Assembly (NCBI GenBank): GCA_027669155.1
Contig: JAQEDR010000009.1
Coordinates: 1-54,393 of the forward strand
Origin: Peptoniphilaceae bacterium AM52-5BH
GTDB taxonomy: Bacteria; Bacillota; Clostridia; Tissierellales; Peptoniphilaceae
Reading direction: 5' to 3'
Length of the DNA stretch: 54,393 bases
Part shown: positions 8,502 through 18,000 of the stretch, piece after piece
Layout of the letters: every line of letters begins with the position of its first letter
Numbering within the stretch: position 1 is the stretch's first letter
The notes under the pieces: model-generated
Databases searched by the model: none
The model's input: the letters and a program-made list of their open reading frames with translations, nothing else
Told to the model about the DNA's origin: nothing
Program-made: the position numbers and the translations under genes

Positions 8502-9377
8502 ATGTTAGATTTTAGGATAGAAAGTTTTTTGGAAGTATGTAAATATATGAATTTTACAAGGGCTGCTGAAAGTCTTAATATAACACAGCCAGCCATATCT
8601 ATTCATATTAAATATTTAGAAACCTATTACAATTGTAAACTTTTTTATAGAAATAAGAGGAATTTGTGTCTAACAGATGAGGGCAAGATTCTAAAATCTG
8701 CTTTACTTTCTATGTCAAATGATCAAGATAAGTTGAAGACGATATTATCTGAGAAAAAAACTAAGAGTGAAAAAATTTCCTTGGGTTTTACTAGGTCGGT
8801 AGGAGAATATATAATATTGGATAAGCTTATAGCCTTGATTAAAGAAAAATCTTCTTGTGATTTCCATATTTATTATGAAAATACGGACGAGATTTTAAGT
8901 GATATTGATAGTGGAAGGATAGACTTTGCTATTATAGAAGGATTTATAAAATCTAGTGATTATTTTATCAAAAAATACAAAAGCGATAGGATTGTTTGCA
9001 TCAGCCACAAGGACCACAAGTTTAAAAAACAAGTAAAAAAGTTAACAGACTTATTAGATGAAAGAATTATTATCAGAGAAGACGGATCTGGTACCTTAGC
9101 TATATTAAAAAATTTTCTAAGCATGGACAATATTGATACGAAAGATTTTGCAAATATCATAGAAATAAATAATATGCGTTCCATAGTAGAAATGCTCAGA
9201 TCGGATTGTGGCATAAGTTTTATTTTTGAATCTTGTGTAAAAAAAGAACTAGAAGAAGGTATTCTCAAGGTTATGGACCTAGAAGATTTCAATCTAGTTC
9301 ATGATTTGTCCCTTGTTGCCAGTAAAAATTCAATATTTACTGATTTGTATTTGCAAATAGCTGAAGCTTTTTATTAG
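8502..9377 (+). CDS. LysR-family transcriptional regulator
   Basis: The protein has 291 aa. Residues 1-60 are a LysR winged helix-turn-helix (FTRAAESLNITQPAISIHIKYLE). Residues ~85-290 form the two-lobed substrate-binding domain (ISLGFTRSVGEYIILDKL, then DFAIIEG and RSIVEMLRSDCGISF). The length is normal. I chose ATG 8502 because GGAGG stands 5 nt before it. The in-frame ATG at 8481 has no good site. Divergence from a YeiH-type exporter makes it a likely activator of that gene, with a CysL/YeiE-like ligand such as a sulfur anion. The ligand is an inference from the neighbour. Confidence 0.85.
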   Translation: MLDFRIESFLEVCKYMNFTRAAESLNITQPAISIHIKYLETYYNCKLFYRNKRNLCLTDEGKILKSALLSMSNDQDKLKTILSEKKTKSEKISLGFTRSVGEYIILDKLIALIKEKSSCDFHIYYENTDEILSDIDSGRIDFAIIEGFIKSSDYFIKKYKSDRIVCISHKDHKFKKQVKKLTDLLDERIIIREDGSGTLAILKNFLSMDNIDTKDFANIIEINNMRSIVEMLRSDCGISFIFESCVKKELEEGILKVMDLEDFNLVHDLSLVASKNSIFTDLYLQIAEAFY

Positions 9378-9510
9378 AAAAAATTTCATAGTATTAGCTT
9401 AAGCTAAGATGGGTAAAGAAAAATATCGTTTTATAAAGGCAAAAAAATGGCTAATCCCAATTTTTAAGGTGTTTTATTATTGGCAATATAATAAACTTAG
9501 ATATAAGAAC

Positions 9511-9726
9511 AAAGTCTGACACTTTGATTATAATGATTAGGCTTGATTTCTCGATGAAGAACAAGAGAAAAAAGACAAGTATAAAATGCTTGCATTATTA
9601 GAGAAACTTAAAAAAAGACTATATGAAATAAATGATGGGCCTTTTGAAATTGATGATAAATATTTAGATACAATAGATGTAGTCAAGACTCCTTTAAAAA
9701 AACTAGAACTGATAGAATCATTCTAA
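9511..9726 (+). pseudogene. Small gene remnant with DUF4926-like tail
   Basis: The frame ending at TAA 9726 has stops at 9517, 9538 and 9544 and then stays open from ATG 9586 (46 codons). The last 60 nt (9667-9726) are about 85 percent identical to the end of the remnant at 12059-12118 and encode TIDVVKTPLKKLELIESF. Upstream residues (DEEQEKKDKYKMLALLEKL) do not match that second remnant, so the piece may be a fusion of two decayed genes. No function can be assigned. Confidence 0.5.
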
Positions 9727-9955
9727 TTGAATTTAAAATTTTGTAAATAGTGCTTGTAAAAAATGAATCATGCAAGCTCTATCCTCATATTTATTTGAAA
9801 AAATTAACTTTGTTAAACACAATATCTTCTATCGTTAAGTTACAAAGGATAGGGTAAATTCATTAAGAGGACTATTTGAATCTAGTTTTTCAATAAATTA
9901 GTTACATTATGATTCTGCTCAAGATTTACATTTCTGAAATTACATTTAATTCCGG

Positions 9956-10090
9956 TACTGGAACTTTGACGGGACTAAAATTTGAAAACGTCCTATAATT
10001 ATATGGATTTAGTGGTATTAGAAAAAATAGAATCTAGCATTTTGAATGATTTGGGATATATCGTACATCTGGAAAAGAAGAATGGAAGTA
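9956..10090 (+). repeat. Dispersed ~135-bp repeat, copy B
   Basis: Homologous to 7078-7210 (see copy A). It begins TACTGGAACTTTGACGGG and ends TGGAAAAGAAGAATGGAAGT. The matching frames at the start of both copies read YWDRDGTKI and YWNFDGTKI and then stop, which weakly suggests descent from a coding repeat. Confidence 0.6.
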
Positions 10091-10439
10091 GTCCTACGCT
10101 CGTGGGTTACCTATGCTTTGCATCGGTCATTTTCGAGACGAAATGAAGCTGAGTCCGAATAACTAAGCGAGAAAACTCCAAGATAGTTTTCGAGAGAACA
10201 TTGGTATGGATACAATAAATACACAGTTTAAATGGATGACCTTATGCAGCAAAATGAAAAAGATGAAGGGTATAATATAAGCTTGGCTATCTTAAATTTC
10301 TAACGGTAAAGTTGGTTGAAAATGATTCTAAGAAAAATTCTAAGATTAGTACTAAGTAGTTTCAAAAGGTTGATAGCCCTGGTGTTTAGATTGGATATTT
10401 TTTAGACACATATTAAAATTTAATGTAAATTTTAATATA
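10091..10439 (+). other. Gene-free stretch with clustered small hairpins
   Basis: No gene is visible. Three short palindromes lie within 80 bp: ATGC TTT GCAT (10123-10133), TCATTT against AAATGA (10137-10156) and GAAAACT CCAAGAT AGTTTTC (10181-10201). They resemble the hairpins packed into 23.6-24.5 kb. The last ~100 bp are AT-rich and probably hold the promoter of the gene that follows. Confidence 0.45.
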
Positions 10440-10466
10440 TTGTTTTTAGGGGGTAATTACATCATT

Positions 10467-11303
10467 ATGAAAAAATTAAAATTCAAAATATATGTCTATA
10501 AGAACCGTAAAATATTAGCGATTATTTTTACATTTGTTGTTATTTTTTTCTTAGTAAAAATTTACAAGAGTTATAATTTCACAAGTATAACAAATAATCC
10601 TACTACATTTGGGGTAATAGCTACTCTATTAGGTGCTGTTATAGGCGGAGTATTTACACTTTTAGGATCCGTATGGGTAAATAAACGAGAGCAGAAATCT
10701 ATATATAATCTGAGAAGAAAAAATATTATTTACAGTCCATTATATGATGAACTAATTAATATAAAAAGGAATATCTTGGAAAAAAATCAATACCCTAGCT
10801 ATATTGTTTTTGGTATAGGACGACAGACAATTATTCCTCATCCTCAGTATTCAGCATGGGATAGAATAAAGAATGATACAAGATATCTTGAAGTGCCATT
10901 ATTACTTAAAGATCAAATGGAAAAACTTTATGATACATTGCGTGAGTATATTACAATTAGAAATAGTGCAGACGCTGAAATAAAGGAAATAGTCGACAAG
11001 GTATTGGTAATGAATGGTTTTGAACCTAGCACAATAATAAATTTAGGAGAGGTTTTATCTTCTGATATTTTACTAGGAAAAGATATTGATATATTTAATG
11101 AAATTTATTTTTCGAAAGATAATTGTAATATATCTAAAGAGATATCTAAGAAAATTAATTTGCAAATATTAAATTTTGCAAACGAGCTTTCAAGTTTAAA
11201 TAACATAAGAAGAGTATATACATTATGGATGCAAGAGCAAGATAAAGCAATCGAAATATTATCACTATTGATAAAAGAAACTATGCAAAAGTATGAGGAG
11301 TAA
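10467..11303 (+). CDS. Membrane-anchored hypothetical protein, 278 aa
   Basis: I do not recognise the family. The basic N-terminus (KKLKFKIYVYKNRK) is followed by one membrane helix (residues ~19-37, IFTFVVIFFLVKIY). A second, glycine-rich helix follows (~48-70, GVIATLLGAVIGGVFTLLGS). About 200 residues then form a soluble, probably cytoplasmic part. I prefer ATG 10467, with GGGGG about 12 nt upstream. A TTG nine codons earlier is also in frame but has no ribosome binding site. A 66-aa gene starts 2 nt after its stop, so the two form an operon. Two N-terminal helices with a cytoplasmic domain occur in some membrane effectors of defence systems, and hsdMSR lies close, but no defence motif is visible. 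Confidence 0.65.
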   Translation: MKKLKFKIYVYKNRKILAIIFTFVVIFFLVKIYKSYNFTSITNNPTTFGVIATLLGAVIGGVFTLLGSVWVNKREQKSIYNLRRKNIIYSPLYDELINIKRNILEKNQYPSYIVFGIGRQTIIPHPQYSAWDRIKNDTRYLEVPLLLKDQMEKLYDTLREYITIRNSADAEIKEIVDKVLVMNGFEPSTIINLGEVLSSDILLGKDIDIFNEIYFSKDNCNISKEISKKINLQILNFANELSSLNNIRRVYTLWMQEQDKAIEILSLLIKETMQKYEE

Positions 11304-11305
11304 TT

Positions 11306-11506
11306 ATGTTTAGAGGTTTGGATAAATATAAAATAGAAAGAATTCTAATGGAAAAAATGGAATCTGATCCTGATTTGAAGTATTACTTAAATGATGAAAG
11401 CGTTATAAGGGCAATGAATCTTCTTATTAAGGGTATTGCAGAGGTAATTGATAAAAACAATAAAGAATTAGAGAGAGATTATAAGAGAGAAATTAGAAAT
11501 TATTAA
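11306..11506 (+). CDS. Small hypothetical protein, 66 aa
   Basis: It starts 2 nt after the stop of the membrane protein gene, with GAGGAG overlapping that stop as ribosome binding site. It is charged and helical, with no membrane segment or known motif (DKYKIERILMEKMESD near the start). Tight coupling suggests it acts with the membrane protein, perhaps as a partner or regulator. Confidence 0.6.
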   Translation: MFRGLDKYKIERILMEKMESDPDLKYYLNDESVIRAMNLLIKGIAEVIDKNNKELERDYKREIRNY

Positions 11507-11604
11507 TATTTTAAAAATGCTATTTACGGTAAAATTAATATTATTGTAGAGATGGGTAGAAGCAGCTATGATCTAAATTAGAATAGCTCATTTTATTGTT
11601 TACT

Positions 11605-11903
11605 TAAGTGAGTTGAGCTAACGAAAGACAGCGAAACAAAAAAACACCTGCTATGCAGGTGGAAGAAATTAGCTCTAGATTCAAGCACCAAGAAAGCTCC
11701 CTTAGAGTATAATTGTGATAATCACATGCACAATAAAATAAGGAAGAATTCATGGATAAAAATACTTTATCTGGAGATGCAAATATCATATAGTATTTGC
11801 ACCAAAATATAGAAGATAAGTAATATATATACAATTAAGAAAAGATATAGGAAGTATACTTCGATAATTATGTTCAAGAAGGGGAATAAACATAATTGAT
11901 GAT
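11605..11903 (+). mobile_element. Decayed IS200/IS605-family remnant (TnpA 5' half)
   Basis: A perfect 7-bp hairpin, CACCTGC TAT GCAGGTG (11645-11661), matches the left-end structure typical of IS200-type elements. ATG 11752 opens a reading MDKNTLS. After a one-base frame change it continues as WRCKYHIVFAPKYRR, then stop, VIY, RKDIG and ILR, the conserved start of the Y1 (HUH) transposase TnpA. At least two stops follow, and the catalytic HUH and Tyr parts are missing. It is a dead 5' fragment. Confidence 0.7.
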
Positions 11904-11932
11904 AGAGAAACTGAAAGAGTTAAGAATTTATA

Positions 11933-12118
11933 ATGAAAGAATTAGACCTTGTTAGATTGAAAGATGATTAAAAAGAAATAAGTAAGGGAGAAAAATGAAC
12001 CATTGATTTGCTTTATGATGATAAAAATTGTGAAGTTGAATTTTTTGATAAAGATGGAGATACCATAGATGTAGTCTTGACTCCTTTAAACAAATTAGAA
12101 CTTGTTAAATCATTCTAA
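11933..12118 (+). pseudogene. DUF4926-like small protein, broken by two stops
   Basis: One frame from ATG 11933 to TAA 12118 reads MKELDLVRLKDD, stop, KEISKGEK, stop, TIDLLYDDKNCEVEFFDKDG and then TIDVVLTP. This resembles the short beta-rich DUF4926 proteins (KxLDxVxL, KG-GTI, VEFxDxxGxT). The second stop is TGA where GGA is expected. Function of the family is not established. Its tail is shared with the remnant ending at 9726. Confidence 0.6.
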
Positions 12119-12180
12119 TAATTGATTCACAAAAAAACTGTGAGATATGATTTAAGGTCTCCCAAAACTTAGAACGACTA

Positions 12181-12215
12181 GTAGAGTTAGTGTCAAAACT
12201 TACTCTACTTTTTTT
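12181..12215 (+). terminator. Terminator before hsdM
   Basis: GTAGAGT (12181-12187) pairs with ACTCTAC (12202-12208), extended by AGT/ACT inside, and is followed by T7. It isolates hsdM from upstream transcription. A likely -10 box for hsdM (TATAAT, 12238-12243) follows. Confidence 0.75.
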
Positions 12216-12265
12216 AGCTAAAAATAGCCTTTTTTGTTATAATTATACTAAGAAGGAGTATATAT

Positions 12266-13858
12266 ATGGAAACTACTATTAATCTTTACCAAAAATTATG
12301 GCAGGCTTCTGATGATCTTAGGTCTCAGATGGATGCCAATGAATACAAAAACTATTTATTAGGAATAATTTTTTATAAATATTTATCAGATAAGATGCTT
12401 GATGAGGTTGGCAAGTTACTGGAAGTTGATGATGCTGATCTTGATGAGATTCAAGTTATGTATGAAGAGGAGATGGAGGGGGAAGATGCTGACCTTATTG
12501 TTGGTGAGCTTAGGAATAAATTTTCTTTTGTAATTTCTCCAGACCATACCTTTACTCATTTTATAAAGCAAATCGAAGAAGGGACCTTCCAGCTAGATGA
12601 TCTGGGCCAGGCCTTCAATGAAATCGAGCGAGCTGATAAGGACTTTAATGGATTATTTGAAGATATAGACCTCTACTCAAACAAGCTAGGCAAACAGCCA
12701 CAAGAGAAGAACAAACGCATATCAAAGGTTATGAAGCAATTTGCCGAGGTTAATTTTGCCAACTATTCTGGCGATGTCCTTGGTGATGTTTACGAATATA
12801 TGCTAGCAAACTTTGCCTCAGAATCAGGCAAAAAAGCAGGAGAGTTCTATACACCACAGCCGGTATCAAGGCTTATGGCTATGATAGCTATGGATGGCAA
12901 GGAAGATAAGGCGGGACTTACTGTATTTGACCCAACCCTTGGGTCTGGATCCTTGCTTTTGAATGTGAGGAACTTCTCCAATGAGGCAAATCGTATCAGA
13001 TACTTTGGCCAGGAGCTAAACAACTCTACCTACAACCTATCTCGTATGAATATGATCCTCCATGACGTGCCATTAGAGTATCAGAGCTTAAACCAGGGCA
13101 ACACCCTATCAGATGATTGGCCAGTAGATGAGCCTACCAACTTTGATGCTGTCCTTATGAATCCACCATATTCTGCCAAATGGGATGCGAGCAAGGGATT
13201 TTTGGAAGATCCACGCTTTTCTGAATACGGAGTCCTCCCACCAAAATCAAGGGCAGACTTTGCCTTCCTCCTCCATGGCTTTTACCATTTGAAGAGTACA
13301 GGAACTATGGCAATCCTCCTCCCTCATGGAGTTCTCTTTAGGTCTGGGGCAGAGGAAAAGATAAGAAAAATCATGCTAGAAAATGGATCTATAGATGCAG
13401 TCATAGGATTTGCTCCAAATCTATTCTACTCTACAGGAATCCCAGTAAGTCTTATAATATTAAGGAAAGATAAAACCGATAGGAGTGTTTATTTTATAGA
13501 TGCTAGTGAAGAATTTGTCAAAAAAGGCAACAAAAACGAATTAACCGAAGACAATATCCAAAAGATATACAAGGCCCTAAGGTCTAGGGAAGAAATAGAT
13601 AAATTCGCCCACTTAGCCGAGTTTGATGAGATAGAAGAAAATGACTTCAACTTAAATATCCCAAGATATGTGGACACCTTCGAAGAAGAAGATCCGATAG
13701 ACTTAAAAGAAGTATCAAAAGATATTAAGGCTATCAATGAAGAAGCCGATAAGCTGAAGGCAGAAATCCTAGCAGATATGAAAAACCTTGTGGCAAATAC
13801 AGATGAGGCCAAGGAGGAGCTTGTAGGATTTATGGAAATCCTTGGAGGAGAATTATGA
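12266..13858 (+). CDS. hsdM: Type I restriction-modification methyltransferase subunit HsdM
   Basis: The protein has 530 aa. An N-terminal helical domain (residues ~1-150) precedes an N6-adenine methyltransferase domain: GEFYTP near 192, S-adenosylmethionine motif DPTLGSGSLLL, and catalytic NPPYSAKWD. The C-terminus is helical. With HsdS it makes the modification enzyme that methylates adenine in a split recognition site. With HsdR added, it forms the restriction complex. The start is ATG 12266 after AAGGAG. Its stop overlaps the hsdS start by 4 nt. The catalytic motifs are intact, so the system is probably active. Confidence 0.95.
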   Translation: METTINLYQKLWQASDDLRSQMDANEYKNYLLGIIFYKYLSDKMLDEVGKLLEVDDADLDEIQVMYEEEMEGEDADLIVGELRNKFSFVISPDHTFTHFIKQIEEGTFQLDDLGQAFNEIERADKDFNGLFEDIDLYSNKLGKQPQEKNKRISKVMKQFAEVNFANYSGDVLGDVYEYMLANFASESGKKAGEFYTPQPVSRLMAMIAMDGKEDKAGLTVFDPTLGSGSLLLNVRNFSNEANRIRYFGQELNNSTYNLSRMNMILHDVPLEYQSLNQGNTLSDDWPVDEPTNFDAVLMNPPYSAKWDASKGFLEDPRFSEYGVLPPKSRADFAFLLHGFYHLKSTGTMAILLPHGVLFRSGAEEKIRKIMLENGSIDAVIGFAPNLFYSTGIPVSLIILRKDKTDRSVYFIDASEEFVKKGNKNELTEDNIQKIYKALRSREEIDKFAHLAEFDEIEENDFNLNIPRYVDTFEEEDPIDLKEVSKDIKAINEEADKLKAEILADMKNLVANTDEAKEELVGFMEILGGEL

Positions 13859-15078
13859 CGAATGTGCCAGAGTTAAGGTTTGATGGTTTTGATGGGGAGT
13901 GGGAAGAAACAAAAATAGGTTCATTATCTAAGGTAGTGAGAGGAGCCAGCCCAAGACCCATTTCCGATCAGAAGTGGTTTGATGGTAATTCTGATGTAGG
14001 ATGGTTAAGGATATCTGATGTTACGACACAAAATGGAAGAATTCATGAGTTGGAACAAAAGCTAAGCATTGATGGCCAGAAAAAAACTCGAGTTTATAGA
14101 ACTCCTCATTTAATATTAAGTATAGCAGCATCAGTAGGAAAACCAGTCATTAACTATATAAATACAGGGGTTCATGATGGATTTATAATTTTTGAAGAGC
14201 CAAAGTTTGATTTAGAATACATGTTTCAACGGCTTGATAGTATACAATTGAGCTGGTCAAAATATGGACAACCTGGAAGCCAGGTTAATTTAAATTCTGA
14301 TATAGTTAAAAATAGAAGAACAAATCTTCCGCATTTAGAAGAGCAAGGAAAAATTGGAGAATTGTTTAGAAAAATTGATGATCTAATCGAAATCCAAGAA
14401 CGCACAGTTGCCAAGATAGAAGATTACAAGAAATCTATGCTCCAAAAAATGTTCCCTAAAAAAGGCGAGCTTGTCCCTGAGTTTAGGTTTGATGGGTTTG
14501 ATGAGGAATGGAAAATGGATAAGTTAAAAAATATTCTTAATTATAGAAGAGGTTCTTTCCCTCAACCATATACAGAAGATAGTTGGTATGGAGGGGAAGG
14601 CAGTATGCCTTTCGTACAAGTTAATGATGTTGAAAATGAATCATTTAAGTTAAAGTACCCTACAAACAAGACTATTAGCACACTCGCAATGCCTAAAAGC
14701 GTATTTGTAGAGAAGGGGACAATATTGGTCACGATTCAAGGCTCTATTGGAAGAATAGCATTAACGCAATACGATAGTTATGTTGATAGAACTCTATTAA
14801 TCATAACAGATAACATTATAGAATTTGATAAATATTTCTTAATAAATGTTTTATATTTATTATTCTATAAAGAAAAATTCAAAGCTAGTGGAGGAACAAT
14901 TAAATCTATAACTACTAAAAAGTTAGGGGATTTTAAAATTTCTTTTCCAAGCATCGAAGAACAAGTAAAAATAGGCCAATTCTTTAAAAATCTAGATACC
15001 CAAATCGAAAACGAAGAAAAGTTACTAGACTCATATAAAATGATGAAAAAGTCCCTGCTCCAAAAGATGTTTGTATAG
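13855..15078 (+). CDS. hsdS: Type I restriction-modification specificity subunit HsdS
   Basis: The protein has 407 aa and is built of two similar halves. Each half begins with a PExRFDGFDxEW segment (near residues 4 and 209), continues as a target recognition domain, and ends in a conserved coiled-coil (LEEQGKIGELFRKIDD and IEEQVKIGQFFKNLDT, each ending LLQKMF or MLQKMF). The two recognition domains set the two halves of the DNA target, and the helices act as a spacing ruler. The recognition domains are more AT-rich than hsdM and hsdR, as expected for parts exchanged between strains. The start overlaps hsdM (ATGA), with GGAGGA before it. The recognised sequence cannot be deduced. Confidence 0.93.
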   Translation: MTNVPELRFDGFDGEWEETKIGSLSKVVRGASPRPISDQKWFDGNSDVGWLRISDVTTQNGRIHELEQKLSIDGQKKTRVYRTPHLILSIAASVGKPVINYINTGVHDGFIIFEEPKFDLEYMFQRLDSIQLSWSKYGQPGSQVNLNSDIVKNRRTNLPHLEEQGKIGELFRKIDDLIEIQERTVAKIEDYKKSMLQKMFPKKGELVPEFRFDGFDEEWKMDKLKNILNYRRGSFPQPYTEDSWYGGEGSMPFVQVNDVENESFKLKYPTNKTISTLAMPKSVFVEKGTILVTIQGSIGRIALTQYDSYVDRTLLIITDNIIEFDKYFLINVLYLLFYKEKFKASGGTIKSITTKKLGDFKISFPSIEEQVKIGQFFKNLDTQIENEEKLLDSYKMMKKSLLQKMFV

Positions 15079-15086
15079 GAGATATT

Positions 15087-18000
15087 ATGGTAGAGATAAA
15101 ATTTGATGATGAATTAAAATTAGAAAAAGACCTGATTAACCAGCTTGTTTCAGGAAAGAGCCAGTGGACCTATGAGCCATCTATCAAGACCCATGAGGAC
15201 CTTTGGAATAATTTTAGGAGGATTCTTGAGACTAACAACAAGTCAGTCCTTGCCGAGAATCCTTTGACAGATTCTGAGTTTCGTCAGATTCAAAATGCCA
15301 TGACTTTTTCTTCCTTTTATGAGGCGGGCAAGTTCCTGGTTGGGGAAAATGGTATAGCCAAAATTTTGCTACAAAGAGAAGATTCAAGCCTTGGCAAGGT
15401 CAGCCTTGTGGTTTTCAAGAGAGAGGATGTGGCTGGGGGATCTTCAGTCTATCAGGTTATCAACCAATTTGTCGCCCCAAAGACCATGGGCCTTGACCAA
15501 AACGCCCGTTTTGATGTGACCTTGCTCATAAATGGACTTCCTCTTATCCAAATAGAGCTAAAGAAGAGATCAGTTTCTCATATGGATGCCTTTAATCAAA
15601 TCAAAAACTACATAGCAATGGATAAGTACAGGGGACTTTTTTCCTGCCTTCAATGTTTTGTGATTTCCAATGGGTCGACTACCAGATATATTGCTGCCAA
15701 TACTGACACTAAGCTTAACAAAAAGTTCCTAACCAGGTGGAATGACAGGGACAACCATCCAGTGGATGACCTCTTTGGCTTTGCTAGAGATGTCCTTTCC
15801 ATTCCCCAAGCCCATCAGCTAATTAGCCACTATAGTGTGCTGGATAATGAGGGGGAAAATATAATCCTCCTCCGTCCTTATCAAATCCATGCCATCAAGG
15901 CCCTAAAAGAAGCTGCAAGTAAGCACGAGTCTGGTTATGTCTGGCATACAACTGGCTCTGGTAAGACCTTAACTTCCTACAAGGCCAGCCGCAACCTCTA
16001 TCAGATTCCTCGTATTGATAAGACTATTTTTATAGTAGACAGGGTGGATCTTGACCAGCAAACTACATCTTCCTTTTTGGCCTATGCGGCAAACGATACG
16101 GTCGATATAGAATCGACTGACAATGTCAAAAATTTGAAATCTCACCTCCTATCAGATGATAGGTCGGTGGTGGTGACTACTGTTCAAAAGCTTAACTATT
16201 TAATTAACAACAAGGATAAGTGGTTAACAGATAGTCAGGTAAGTAAGCTTAGAAAGCTTGAGATTGTCTTTGTCATAGACGAATGTCACAGGGCTATCTC
16301 ACCAAGCCAGCAAAATATTTTGAAGAAATTCTTCATCAATTCCTTGTGGTATGGCTTTACCGGTACGCCTATTTTTGCAGAAAACAAGAAGGCTGCTGTG
16401 GGAAATTTGCCACAGACTACAGAAGAACAATTTGGCAAAAGGCTTCACGAGTATACAGTCAAAGAAGCCATAGGAGATGGGGCTGTGCTTGGCTTCCAGG
16501 TAGATAATCTAGATATGATTGGCGAGGGTGTCTATGACCTAGTGGGAAGCCTTGAACCTAATATGGATGTATATAAATATGAGAAAGATGAGCTAGAGTC
16601 TTATATTCCAGATCGGATTTATGGAGATGATAAGTATAAGCTTGCTGTTATCGAAAAAATTATAAATGGTATGTCAAGAAAATTCGCCCTAGATAGGGGC
16701 AGGGGCAAGACCTATGGGGCCATCCTTACCACCTCATCTATCAAGGATGCTATAGATTATTATAGGATCTTTAGGGAAGTCATTGAGGGTAGGCGTGATG
16801 TGAGAGTTTCCGACAGGGTAAAGTCTATGGTAGCTGATTTCCCAAAAGTTGCCATGACATATTCTATTGCCGAAAATGATGAAAGCACCTTAGAAAACAA
16901 GGAGGCTATGAAAGAAGCCTTGGCTTACTATAATGAGGAATATGGGACGAGTTTCTCCTTAGAAACCATAGGCTCCTATAATCGCAACCTAAACGACAGA
17001 CTTGCCAGGAAAAAGGACAGGTATAAGTATAGGGCTGAGCAGGTGGATATAGTTATAGTGGTCGATAGGCTCCTAACAGGATTTGACGCACCTAGTATGT
17101 CATTACTTTTGATAGATAGGGCTCCTATGACTCCTCAAGGACTTATCCAAGCATTTTCTAGGACCAATAGACTCTATGATGAGCGAAAGGCCTATGGGCA
17201 GATAATAACATTTAGGACTCCAAAAGCCTATGAAGAGGTCATCGAAAATGCCTTCAAACTCTACTCAAATGGTGGGGAAAACTATGTGACTGCACCGACC
17301 TATCAAGAATCCAAAGAGAAATTTGACCAAAGTTTAAAAGAACTATTGACCTATGAGCTAGTAGAAAGCCCAGAGATCGAGTACGGCATAGAAAAAATGG
17401 TTAAATTTGTTTCGGTCTTTCAAAAATTTGACAAGGCCAATGCAGCTGTAATGGTCTATAGCGAATATGAAGAGGATGAAGAGTATTACAAAAACGCTAT
17501 AGATAAAAAGACCTTGGAGAAGTATTTTGACCTATATAATTATATAAAGGCATTGCTACCACCAACGGGTGGAGGAGACGACGACTTGTCAGTCGATCTT
17601 TATTATGAGCCGATCTCAGTCCACCAAGGAACCATAGACTACAATTACCTAGCAAGTCTCATGCAAGAAAAGGCTAAAAATAGGTCGACCAATGATGCTA
17701 AACAAGATAGTGAAATAGAAAAAACTATAGAAGAACTAGCAAAAACCAAGCCAGAAAAAGCAGAAGTCTACAGAGAAATCTATCAAGAAATGACAAAAGA
17801 CCCAGACAAATTTGTAGATCAAAATATCGAAGAGCTGGCAAGAATCAAAATAAATCAAATCATAGAAGAAAAAATAAACAAATTCGCCAACCACTACAAG
17901 GTAAAGGTAGACGACTTGGTATTCTACACTATCAACTACAAAGACAAAGCAGAAAATACCAAGCCTCTAGGAGAAGACGAGCTAATAGAAAATTCAGCCA

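Noticed and set aside
9378..10439. A complete gene between the LysR regulator and the membrane operon
   Set aside because: All frames are interrupted. Only the small remnant ending at 9726, the repeat at 9956 and short hairpins could be supported.
11933..12118. TGA in the DUF4926-like frame read as selenocysteine
   Set aside because: An in-frame TAA comes before it and GGA is expected at that place. No Sec machinery is in the window.
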